Shown here in pieces: positions 8,381 through 13,285 of a stretch of 14,201 bases of DNA; positions within the stretch are counted from its first letter, which is position 1; each line of letters starts with the position of its first letter. Under the pieces are notes generated by a model, which saw nothing but the letters and a program-made list of their open reading frames with translations, was not told the origin of the DNA and did no database searches. The DNA lies in NCBI GenBank assembly GCA_016187365.1, contig JACPJX010000039.1:1625-15825 (forward strand). The letters are read 5' to 3'. This DNA is from Candidatus Aenigmatarchaeota archaeon. GTDB taxonomy: Archaea > Aenigmatarchaeota > Aenigmatarchaeia > GW2011-AR5. Made by a program: the position numbers and the translations under genes.

Positions 8381-8462
8381 GACCCTCAGTTTGCCCCCTT
8401 CACCGGCAACCTCGTTCCTTTTCGCGTTCGGAACTGCCTTTACATTGACGGTTTTCATCGGA

Positions 8463-8533
8463 AGCTGGTGCCCGGAGTCGAACCGGGCTGCCTCGCTCTG
8501 CAGGCGAGTACATGGCCGATCTGTCACACCAGC
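8463..8533 (-). tRNA. tRNA-Cys (anticodon GCA)
   Basis: This is a complete cloverleaf with no intron and no encoded CCA. The acceptor stem pairs GCTGGTG with CACCAGC, with discriminator U73 (base 8463) as expected for Cys. The D-stem has three pairs (ACA/TGT) with A14, G18, G19 and A21 in the loop. The anticodon stem is CTCGC/GCGAG around the loop CTGCAGA, anticodon GCA. The variable region is GCAG, and the T-arm is CCCGG-TTCGACT-CCGGG. It lies directly downstream of a 5'-half tRNA copy and 5 nt upstream of the UPF0235 ATG, with no terminator between, so the transcript probably continues into that gene. Confidence 0.93.
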
Positions 8534-8534
8534 A

Positions 8535-8571
8535 AAGGAAGGCGAGTGCATAGCCGATCTGCCATCCCAGC
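8535..8571 (-). pseudogene. 5'-half tRNA-like copy upstream of tRNA-Cys
   Basis: Reading the minus strand from 8571, GCTGGGATGGCAGATCGGC continues through a D-arm and CTCGCCT, matching the 5' half of the adjacent tRNA-Cys with about five differences. Similarity ends right after the base equivalent to U33, and TCCTTT leads into the intact tRNA-Cys. The D-stem change is compensatory (ACA/TGT in the full gene, GCA/TGC here), so the copy derives from a functional tRNA or is under structural constraint. No matching TCCCAGC 3' half is nearby. It could be a truncated duplicate, a split-tRNA 5' half, or leader RNA. Confidence 0.65.
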
Positions 8572-8596
8572 ACAAATGAATTTTATTGAAGAACAA

Positions 8597-8604
8597 ATTT
8601 AAAA
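8597..8604 (-). promoter_or_regulatory. TATA-like box for the half-tRNA / tRNA-Cys unit
   Basis: The minus strand reads TTTTAAAT. Its centre is about 29 nt upstream of the first base of the 5'-half tRNA copy (8571) and much too far (about 67 nt) from tRNA-Cys itself, so transcription should begin at or just before the half copy. Confidence 0.45.
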
Positions 8605-8610
8605 GCCGGT

Positions 8611-9540
8611 CTATGCGGCCGCGCCGGAGAGCATGAGGTAGAGGAATACGGCGTAGCATGCAATAAGTATCACGCCCTGCTCCTTTCTCAGCCTGAGATG
8701 CGTCGCAAAGTAGAGGAATATGCCGCTTGCGGCAAGCATCGCCACCAGAGCCAGTCTCCCTGAAGCGTCTATTGTTATGGGATTTATTATTGCCGCTATG
8801 CCGAGAATGAGCGTGATGTTCGTTACTATGCTCCCGATGCTGTCTCCTATCGCCAGGTTTATGTCCTTCTTCCTCAGGGCCATCACGTTGACGCTGAATT
8901 CAGGTATCGTGGTGCCTATGGCAAGCAGCGTTGCGCCTATTGCCGTGCTTCCGAGGCCGAACAATGACGCGATGTCGGAGGCTGACTTGGTTATCAGTTC
9001 GGCGCCGATGACAACAAGCGCTATCGACGCAAGAAGGCAGAGAAGCGTCCTGAGTGTTCTTTTCCTGTTACGCGCAGGTTTTTTGCTCTCAATCGCCTTT
9101 TCCTCCCCGTATATGTTCTTCAGGAATGCGTAGAAGAGGATTATGGAAAATATGCCGAACGCCATGTCAACCTTCATCAGGTATATGAGGAACACCGCGA
9201 TTATTGCCGCAAATATCACGGCCTGGTTTATCTCCATGAGGCGCGCCTTCTGTATCCTGAACCCGGCCAGAGCCATCGCGCCGAATACCATGGTAAGCAG
9301 CGCCACGTTCGCCCCTATCAGGTTGCCAAAACTCAGCGAGTTGTTGCCATGAAGCGACGAGATTACCGCTATCGACATCTCTGGAACCGAGGTGCCGATG
9401 GCGACGAGGACGAACCCTATTATTATCTCGCTTATCCCGGACTGGCGGGAAAGCGCGATGGAATGCCTGACCGTGTAGTCGCTCGCCTTCAGCAGGACGG
9501 CGAAGCCGGCGAGCAGGAGTATCAGCGGTATCAGCATCAT
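8611..9540 (-). CDS. CaCA-superfamily cation/Ca2+ exchanger
   Basis: This 309-aa integral membrane antiporter of the Na+/Ca2+ exchanger fold probably exports Ca2+ against Na+, H+ or K+. Both hallmark alpha repeats are present in opposite halves: GFVLVAIGTSVPEMS followed by GNLIGANV in the first, and GATLLAIGTTIPEFS followed by GDSIGSIVTNI in the second. The Glu of each PE(M/F)S motif is the expected cation ligand. About ten hydrophobic segments are split by a basic cytosolic loop (KKPARNRKRT). Length and layout match prokaryotic YrbG-type exchangers. The first two codons are both ATG (9540 and 9537). A TATA-like box centred at 9562 favours a leaderless start at either one. It is divergent from the PhoU-TrkA_C/MgtE pair, fitting a cation-homeostasis cluster. 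Ion specificity cannot be read from sequence. Confidence 0.92.
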   Translation of the reverse strand: MMLIPLILLLAGFAVLLKASDYTVRHSIALSRQSGISEIIIGFVLVAIGTSVPEMSIAVISSLHGNNSLSFGNLIGANVALLTMVFGAMALAGFRIQKARLMEINQAVIFAAIIAVFLIYLMKVDMAFGIFSIILFYAFLKNIYGEEKAIESKKPARNRKRTLRTLLCLLASIALVVIGAELITKSASDIASLFGLGSTAIGATLLAIGTTIPEFSVNVMALRKKDINLAIGDSIGSIVTNITLILGIAAIINPITIDASGRLALVAMLAASGIFLYFATHLRLRKEQGVILIACYAVFLYLMLSGAAA

Positions 9541-9557
9541 ATTAGATTGGGCGGGGC

Positions 9558-9566
9558 ATAAATAAA
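9558..9566 (-). promoter_or_regulatory. TATA-like box for the exchanger gene
   Basis: The minus strand reads TTTATTTAT, centred about 22-25 nt upstream of the double ATG, consistent with a leaderless transcript. Confidence 0.45.
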
Positions 9567-9583
9567 CCTGCAGGCTTGTTTGA

Positions 9584-9591
9584 TTTATATT
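9584..9591 (+). promoter_or_regulatory. TATA-like box for the PhoU-TrkA_C gene
   Basis: TTTATATT is centred about 37 nt upstream of ATG 9625, predicting a leader of about 10 nt that still contains the GGTGGT Shine-Dalgarno (9615-9620). Confidence 0.5.
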
Positions 9592-9624
9592 ATTTTCAGT
9601 TCAATTCTTACGAAGGTGGTGCTC

Positions 9625-10191
9625 ATGCAGGAGAACGTCAAGGACTTGCTGGAGGAAATGAAGAACCTTTCGAGTCTGATGCTCGACCTTTCATACTCCT
9701 CGGTGTTTTTCACGAGCAAGGACATAGCGTCCGAGGTGGTGGAACTCTACGACAGGATAGAGGACATAGAGGAAAAGCTTACCATACACCTTCTTTCCGC
9801 GTCGCGGGAGCCGCATCTCGCGAAGAAGCTCGTTAGCGTCTTCGAGGTCGTCGAGAGCGCGAAGCGCGTTGCCAGCGCAGCGAGGAACATGAGCCAGATT
9901 GTTCTTGACAACAAGGAACTTCACCCGATAATAAAGGAGGCCCTGCAGGAAAGCGACGAGAGGATAACCCGCGCCATCATTTCCGGCAGCTCGCTGCTCG
10001 CCAACCAGACCATAGGCGACCTGAGGCTGCGGACAGAGACGGGCATACACATAATAGCGATAAGGCGCGGCCCGAAATGGATATTCAACCCGAGGAAGGC
10101 AACGAACCTCATGAAGAACGACATACTCATAGGAATCGGCCCGAAGGCGAGCTGCAGGAAGCTCCGTCGCCTGGCCGAGAGGAGGCGCTGA
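9625..10191 (+). CDS. PhoU-domain / TrkA_C (RCK_C) regulatory protein
   Basis: This is a 188-aa soluble protein. Residues about 1-105 are a PhoU-like helical bundle with heptad-rich helices (VVELYDRIEDIEEKL, AKKLVSVFEVVESAKRVASA, and NMSQIVLDNKE near its end). Residues about 115-185 are a TrkA_C/RCK_C domain (IGDLRLRTETGIHIIAIRR, then NDILIGIGP), a module that binds small ligands such as nucleotides or cations and gates transporters. ATG 9625 is chosen because GGTGGT (9615-9620) precedes it. Upstream in-frame TTG and GTG codons lie within or before the predicted leader. The next gene, an SLC41/MgtE-type transporter, starts 13 nt after the stop, so the two are one operon and this protein is probably its cytosolic regulator. 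That role is inferred from context. Confidence 0.88.
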   Translation: MQENVKDLLEEMKNLSSLMLDLSYSSVFFTSKDIASEVVELYDRIEDIEEKLTIHLLSASREPHLAKKLVSVFEVVESAKRVASAARNMSQIVLDNKELHPIIKEALQESDERITRAIISGSSLLANQTIGDLRLRTETGIHIIAIRRGPKWIFNPRKATNLMKNDILIGIGPKASCRKLRRLAERRR

Positions 10192-10204
10192 GCGATGGGG
10201 TGCG

Positions 10205-11560
10205 ATGATGAAACATGCCGGAAAAAGGGACAGGGCAAGGCGCCTCCTGAAGAGGATATTCGTTTCTGAGGAGCGGACCTACGAATACCACATGCCGGCG
10301 TCGGACCCCATGGGAAGGAACATCACCGTGGGCGACAGCATCGCGGATTCTGCCGGGCGCTTCATCAGGCATGTAAAAAGAAATTCTGACTTTTTCAGGC
10401 AGGCGTCGGTTGCGTATGCCATAAGCATCCTTGCCGGGCTGTTTGCCGGGATATTCCTGGGGCATTACGAGGAAATGCTTCTCGCGCTGCCCGGGCTCAT
10501 TGTGCTGGTTCCGGCGGCAATAGGCATGCGCGGCAATATTTTCTCGTCCCTCGGATCACGCCTTGGTTCGGCGCTGCACCTCGGCACTGTAAAAACCTTC
10601 TCGAAGGACAACCACATAATAAGGAGCAACATATATTCGTCGATAATACTCTCGGTCATATTTTCAGTCCTTCTGGCGTTCATCGCAAGAATCGTCCTTC
10701 TTGCGTTCGGGATAAAAAGCATAACGCTCCTTTCGCTTGTCGTGATCTCATTCGTGGGCGGCATAATCTCGGGAATCATACTTCTTGCGACGACTTTCGT
10801 CATCGCGTTCGCCTCGTTCAGGAGGGGGTGGAATCCCGACAACATATCGTCCCCGATAATAACCGCGCTGGGCGACATGTTCACCATCCCCTCGCTCCTT
10901 CTTGCGGCCTTTTTCACGCTGTCCTACCAGGAGCTTGTCCTCCCTGCCGCCGTGATCATACTTGCTGTTTTCGCGGCGTGCGTCTTCCGCATGGCAAGGG
11001 CCGGGAAAGAGTATTTCGCCGACATAGTCAGGCAGAGTTCCCCGGTGCTTTTCGGGGGGATGCTCCTGGACGCCTTTGCCGGGATGATACTCCAGTCCAA
11101 CATGGGAAGCCTCTCCATGCTCCCGGTCGTGCTGCTCCTGATACCGGGCTTCCTCGAGCAGGGGGGCAACATAGGAAACATACTGGCGTCAAGGCTGTCA
11201 ACGAAGCTGCATCTGGGCGCCATGGAGCCGAAGTTCTCCGTGGAAGGCGCGAGGGACGAAATAATAAACACGTACATACTTTCGGCCGTCCTGTTTCCCG
11301 CCATAGGGCTCCTGACGTTCGCGGCCGGCTACGCCATAGGAATCGGCGGCGCCGGGCTGGACGTTGTCATGAAGGCCGTGATCATATCAGGCATTCTTCT
11401 GGCGACGGCGGTGATGGCGATAGCGTTCTTCATCTCGATAGCCTCTTTCAGGTTCAATCTCGACCCCGACAACACCACCCTGCCCCTCATAGCAAGCTCG
11501 GCCGACATAATAGGCATCGTCAGCCTCATGGCCGTGTTCCATGTCCTGGGGGTTTTCTAG
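10205..11560 (+). CDS. Two-domain SLC41/MgtE-type divalent cation transporter
   Basis: This 451-aa membrane protein probably moves Mg2+ or another divalent cation. It is a tandem fusion of two MgtE integral-membrane domains, as in eukaryotic SLC41. A basic cytosolic segment (1-65) is followed by domain 1 (about 66-260) and domain 2 (about 275-451). Each carries the P-x6-G-N motif (Pro103 to Asn111; Pro314 to Asn322) and a later DN...P...D block (WNPDN to Gly223-Asp224; LDPDN to Ala433-Asp434). The Asp224/Asp434 position probably corresponds to the pore Asp of bacterial MgtE. There is no MgtE_N domain and no CBS pair, so Mg2+ sensing must be elsewhere, perhaps in the PhoU-TrkA_C protein encoded 13 nt upstream. 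ATG 10205 and ATG 10208 are adjacent and in frame. GGGGTG precedes them. Confidence 0.92.
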   Translation: MMKHAGKRDRARRLLKRIFVSEERTYEYHMPASDPMGRNITVGDSIADSAGRFIRHVKRNSDFFRQASVAYAISILAGLFAGIFLGHYEEMLLALPGLIVLVPAAIGMRGNIFSSLGSRLGSALHLGTVKTFSKDNHIIRSNIYSSIILSVIFSVLLAFIARIVLLAFGIKSITLLSLVVISFVGGIISGIILLATTFVIAFASFRRGWNPDNISSPIITALGDMFTIPSLLLAAFFTLSYQELVLPAAVIILAVFAACVFRMARAGKEYFADIVRQSSPVLFGGMLLDAFAGMILQSNMGSLSMLPVVLLLIPGFLEQGGNIGNILASRLSTKLHLGAMEPKFSVEGARDEIINTYILSAVLFPAIGLLTFAAGYAIGIGGAGLDVVMKAVIISGILLATAVMAIAFFISIASFRFNLDPDNTTLPLIASSADIIGIVSLMAVFHVLGVF

Positions 11561-11577
11561 CGCCGATGGCATGTGCT

Positions 11578-11585
11578 TTTATAAT
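11578..11585 (+). promoter_or_regulatory. TATA box for the 138-aa hypothetical gene
   Basis: TTTATAAT is centred 25 nt upstream of ATG 11606, predicting a leaderless mRNA. It places the alternative GTG at 11597 upstream of the transcription start, deciding the start codon. Confidence 0.6.
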
Positions 11586-11605
11586 TAATTGAGATAGTGA
11601 TTTGC

Positions 11606-12022
11606 ATGAGCGAAACTGGTCCCAGAGACCCTCTAGACGATGTGGAGACATTACCCCAAGATTATCGTGTGCAATTGGGCGAGCGTATAAGACACGTCAG
11701 GGAGGGTATGGAGGGTCTGTATGATACATTCAAAGAGGGCTTGATGCGAGTGCCGTATCCGGGTGACCCGTACCGCCCTGATATTTCCGGAAGTCCGACA
11801 TTCAATGCTATGGCTATGGTTGCCCGTCAAAAAGCGTATTCAGGACGTGCGGAAGCCATCGTAGACATCCTCCAGTCTTACATGCGCGGGAATGACGTTG
11901 GAGCTACCGCTGATTCTGCATCTGTGGGAAAGGAATACACGACTAGGCTTTTCAGGGCACTAGGCTTCAGCGAAGAAGATGCTGAAACCATCTGGAATAT
12001 GGGAATGTCCGAATTCCGATGA
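11606..12022 (+). CDS. Hypothetical soluble protein, 138 aa
   Basis: I do not recognise this protein. It is acidic and soluble, with no signal peptide or membrane segment. The first 20 residues are probably disordered (MSETGPRDPLDDVETLPQDY). A helix is likely around VQLGERIRHVREGMEGLYDTFKEG. A Pro/Gly/Tyr-rich turn follows (VPYPGDPYRPDISGSP), then two helical segments (RAEAIVDILQSYM, and TRLFRALGFSEEDAETIWNMG at the end). Codon use differs from the flanking transporter genes, with CGT, TTG, CTA, CAA and TTA present, which may mean recent acquisition or low expression. It has its own TATA box and an oligo-T terminator, so it is a single-gene unit. Confidence 0.75.
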   Translation: MSETGPRDPLDDVETLPQDYRVQLGERIRHVREGMEGLYDTFKEGLMRVPYPGDPYRPDISGSPTFNAMAMVARQKAYSGRAEAIVDILQSYMRGNDVGATADSASVGKEYTTRLFRALGFSEEDAETIWNMGMSEFR

Positions 12023-12032
12023 CGCCGGACTG

Positions 12033-12038
12033 TTTTTT
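12033..12038 (+). terminator. Oligo-T terminator after the 138-aa gene
   Basis: TTTTTT begins 11 nt past the TGA stop and follows a GC-rich stretch (GACGCCGGAC). This suits archaeal intrinsic termination. Confidence 0.5.
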
Positions 12039-12076
12039 GAAATGGCCGTAGATGATTTTAACAGACTCAAAAAGAG

Positions 12077-12084
12077 TTTATAAG
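12077..12084 (+). promoter_or_regulatory. TATA box for the small membrane protein
   Basis: TTTATAAG is centred about 24 nt upstream of GTG 12104 and 33 nt upstream of ATG 12113, so transcription starts right at these candidate starts and excludes the TTG at 12086. Confidence 0.5.
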
Positions 12085-12112
12085 ATTGACAGGAATATTT
12101 ATTGTGGTTGAA

Positions 12113-12292
12113 ATGATCCAGAAGATGAAGGAATTCGCCGCGGACAACAGACTCGCGTCGGGCGTCATCGCCCTTGTGGTCCTGATGGACCTGGCGTTCG
12201 TCATCCGGCAGTATCTCGCCGCGGCCGCCCTGATGGCGATAGCCGTCGTTGCCGTGATGGCGATGATGGTGAACGAACTGAGGAAAGAGTGA
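12113..12292 (+). CDS. Small two-helix membrane protein, 59 aa
   Basis: The function is not recognised. A short amphipathic N-terminus (MIQKMKEFAADNRLASG) precedes two hydrophobic stretches (about 17-32 and 36-52) separated by RQY, then a charged tail (NELRKE). Codon use is like the neighbouring transporter genes (GCC, GTC, ATG and CTG rich). GTG 12104, three codons upstream, is a possible alternative start. The stop codon lies only 1-2 nt from the 3' end of the convergent tRNA-Gly. Confidence 0.65.
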   Translation: MIQKMKEFAADNRLASGVIALVVLMDLAFVIRQYLAAAALMAIAVVAVMAMMVNELRKE

Positions 12293-12320
12293 GTGCGCCC
12301 GCCGGGATTCGAACCCGGAT

Positions 12321-12350
12321 TTCTGCCTGAGCCAAATTATTAGCTACAGT
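12321..12350 (-). other. tRNA-Gly intron 2 (30 nt, variable loop, about 45/46)
   Basis: The central helix CTGT (exon) pairs with GCAG (intron end) as four pairs, flanked by 3-nt bulges TGA and AAA. The intron's own hairpin is CTG(T)AGCTAA / TTGGCTCAG, nine pairs with a bulged T and loop TAAT. Cutting after the second base of each bulge leaves variable loop TG+AT. Confidence 0.75.
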
Positions 12351-12366
12351 CAACAGCTTGGAAGGC

Positions 12367-12381
12367 ATGCCATCCCGAGAT
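12367..12381 (-). other. tRNA-Gly intron 1 (15 nt, position 29/30)
   Basis: The excised sequence would be ATCTCGGGATGGCAT, inside the 5' strand of the anticodon stem. The flanks form a bulge-helix-bulge: outer AGG/CCT, central ACCA/TGGC (three pairs plus A-C), 3-nt bulges CAA and ATG, each cut after its second base, and a minimal TC/GA inner helix. The cuts give exactly the ACAGC stem. Confidence 0.75.
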
Positions 12382-12434
12382 TGTGGTCCTGCCGTTAGAC
12401 TACAGGCGCTTTTAATTTACTTGGAAATGGAAAG

Positions 12435-12442
12435 GATAAAAA
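12435..12442 (-). promoter_or_regulatory. TATA-like box for tRNA-Gly
   Basis: The minus strand reads TTTTTATC, centred about 29 nt upstream of G1 of the tRNA, as expected for an archaeal tRNA promoter with a few-nt 5' leader. Confidence 0.5.
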
Positions 12443-12449
12443 GAATTTT

Positions 12450-12692
12450 TCATATTCTGCCAGGGCCGCCTTTATCGTATTCCTGAAGAGGTTGATTATA
12501 AGGCAATGGGAAGTACGTATTGTTTGTAAAGACCCTCTGCCTTCCTGAAATATCCGACACTACCGCATCCGCCATGCCGTCACCGGTCATGTCAATCATC
12601 ATCACGTAGCGCGGTCTTGACAAATACTCTCCCAGAGTTAATCCGGCCAGAAACAACCCTGCATAGGCGGCAGCCCTGATTGCTTTTCCCAT
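12450..12692 (-). CDS. Small anchored/secreted protein with Ca2+-loop-like motif, 80 aa
   Basis: A hydrophobic N-terminus (AAAYAGLFLAGLTLG, about residues 7-21) is a signal peptide or signal anchor. It is followed by a short extracytoplasmic domain with DMTGDGMADAVVSD (about 34-47), which resembles the DxNGDGxxD calcium loop of dockerin, EF-hand-like and FG-GAP/VCBS repeats. The tail is Tyr/Pro/Gly rich with one sequon (NNT). The start ATG 12692 has GGAG (12701-12704) 8 nt upstream. It may be a single-repeat calcium-binding surface peptide, but the family is not recognised. The promoter region is shared with the divergent MgtE half-gene. Confidence 0.7.
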   Translation of the reverse strand: MGKAIRAAAYAGLFLAGLTLGEYLSRPRYVMMIDMTGDGMADAVVSDISGRQRVFTNNTYFPLPYNQPLQEYDKGGPGRI

Positions 12693-12727
12693 ATAACCAT
12701 CTCCTGCATTCTCTCATGCCTGAAATC

Positions 12728-12735
12728 TTTTTAAT
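12728..12735 (+). promoter_or_regulatory. TATA-like box, possibly bidirectional
   Basis: TTTTTAAT is centred about 24 nt upstream of ATG 12755 (leaderless MgtE half-gene). On the minus strand the same bases (ATTAAAAA) sit about 39 nt from ATG 12692, leaving room for the GGAG leader, so one element may drive both genes. Confidence 0.4.
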
Positions 12736-12754
12736 CCCGTGCCAATATCTTATA

Positions 12755-13285
12755 ATGGGCAATGACTTCAGGGAAATACTCGTGGTGGAAATAATTTCCG
12801 TCACAGGCGGCCTTCTTGCTGGCATAGCCCTGGCGTCGATGACAAAGCAGATATACCTCATACCCGGCCTCTTCATACTCATACCGGGCTTCCTCGAGAT
12901 GCGCGGCAGCCTCGGAGGCTCCATGGCGGCGCGCATCAGTTCCGGGCTTTTCCTGGGCGTCGTCAAGCCGAGGATGGGAAACAGGATTGTCAGGAGCAAC
13001 ATGCTGGCCACGGCCTCGCTTATAATTGTATCGAGCGTCATACTAGGGGTATTCGCTTACCTCGCAAGCTCGTGGTTCTTCGGCATCGAGAACGTTAAAA
13101 TAATACTCATTTCAGTCGTCGCGGGCTTCGTTTCCATACTCATGACGCCGCTGACAGTGTATACGACGATGTGGGTGTTCAGGAAAGGGCACGACCCGAA
13201 CAACGTCATGGGGCCCTACATAACCACGCTTGGCGACGTGATGAGCGTCGTGTCATTCATGATAGCGATAATGGTGGTGGCATGA
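12755..13285 (+). CDS. MgtE/SLC41-type transporter half A (176 aa)
   Basis: This is a single MgtE integral-membrane domain without MgtE_N or CBS domains. It carries LIPGFLEMRGS (Pro44 to Ser52), the P-x6-G-N motif with Ser in place of Asn, and the later block HDPNNVMGP with GD in TTLGDVMSV near residue 152. About five membrane segments fit half a transporter. It resembles domain 2 of the fused protein at 10205-11560 (identical IPGFLE). ATG 12755 is selected over upstream in-frame ATG 12716 because the TATA box is 24 nt upstream and homology begins here. The ATG of the next gene overlaps its stop (ATGA), so the two halves are translationally coupled and probably form a heterodimer. Confidence 0.88.
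   Translation: MGNDFREILVVEIISVTGGLLAGIALASMTKQIYLIPGLFILIPGFLEMRGSLGGSMAARISSGLFLGVVKPRMGNRIVRSNMLATASLIIVSSVILGVFAYLASSWFFGIENVKIILISVVAGFVSILMTPLTVYTTMWVFRKGHDPNNVMGPYITTLGDVMSVVSFMIAIMVVA

Larger units (their letters stand above)
8142..8458 (-). pseudogene. UPF0235/DUF167 family gene split by a 95-bp insert
   Basis: Two pieces of one small conserved protein lie in different frames. The 5' piece (8458-8381, 26 codons) starts MKTVNVKAVPNAKRNEV and ends GGKLRV. The 3' piece (8285-8142) starts YLKAKPAGNAANKM and ends SREKTVMIED before a TAG stop. Together they give 73 aa covering a complete DUF167/YggU-type domain: PNAKxNEV, LRVYLKAKPxxGxAN, LLEALSEHFGVSKGKIRI and GxKSREKTV. As written, translation past GTC runs TAT AGT GAA ACA AGT AAA TAA and stops. 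No other damage is seen, so the interruption is either very recent or is bypassed during expression. The ATG lies 5 nt after the 3' end of tRNA-Cys, suggesting co-transcription. The 3' end overlaps rpiB tail to tail. The molecular function of the family is unknown. Confidence 0.85.
12294..12409 (-). tRNA. tRNA-Gly (anticodon UCC) with two introns
   Basis: The three exons are 12409-12382, 12366-12351 and 12320-12295, with discriminator A73 at 12294. Spliced, they give acceptor GCGCCTG/CGGGCGC, D-arm GTCT-AACGGCA-GGAC with A14, G18, G19 and A21, anticodon stem ACAGC/GCTGT (five perfect pairs) around CTTCCAA (anticodon TCC), variable loop TGAT, and T-arm CCGGG-TTCGAAT-CCCGG. A15 and U48 can form the Levitt pair. 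Without splicing, the anticodon stem has only two pairs and the variable region is over 30 nt. G1-C72, C2-G71, C35, C36 and A73 fit archaeal Gly identity. No CCA is encoded. The alternative reading as tRNA-Trp(CCA) was weighed and rejected. Confidence 0.88.

Noticed and set aside
8360..8659. 99-codon minus-strand reading frame through tRNA-Cys
   Set aside because: Its first two thirds read through the half tRNA and tRNA-Cys. Only the last part from ATG 8458 matches a protein family, so it is treated as the 5' piece of the UPF0235 gene.
10828..11592. 254-codon open frame overlapping the fused MgtE gene
   Set aside because: It is an out-of-frame shadow, His/Arg/Pro rich, with no family match, inside a well-supported membrane protein gene.
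12295..12409. tRNA-Trp(CCA) with a canonical 37/38 intron
   Set aside because: It gives only four anticodon-stem pairs, leaves 17 unexplained bases between the D-arm and anticodon arm, and has C2-G71. The Gly(UCC) model explains all bases with perfect stems.
13171..13281. Upstream extension of MgtE half B
   Set aside because: The extension overlaps half A in another frame and has no homology. ATG 13282 in the ATGA overlap is the natural start.
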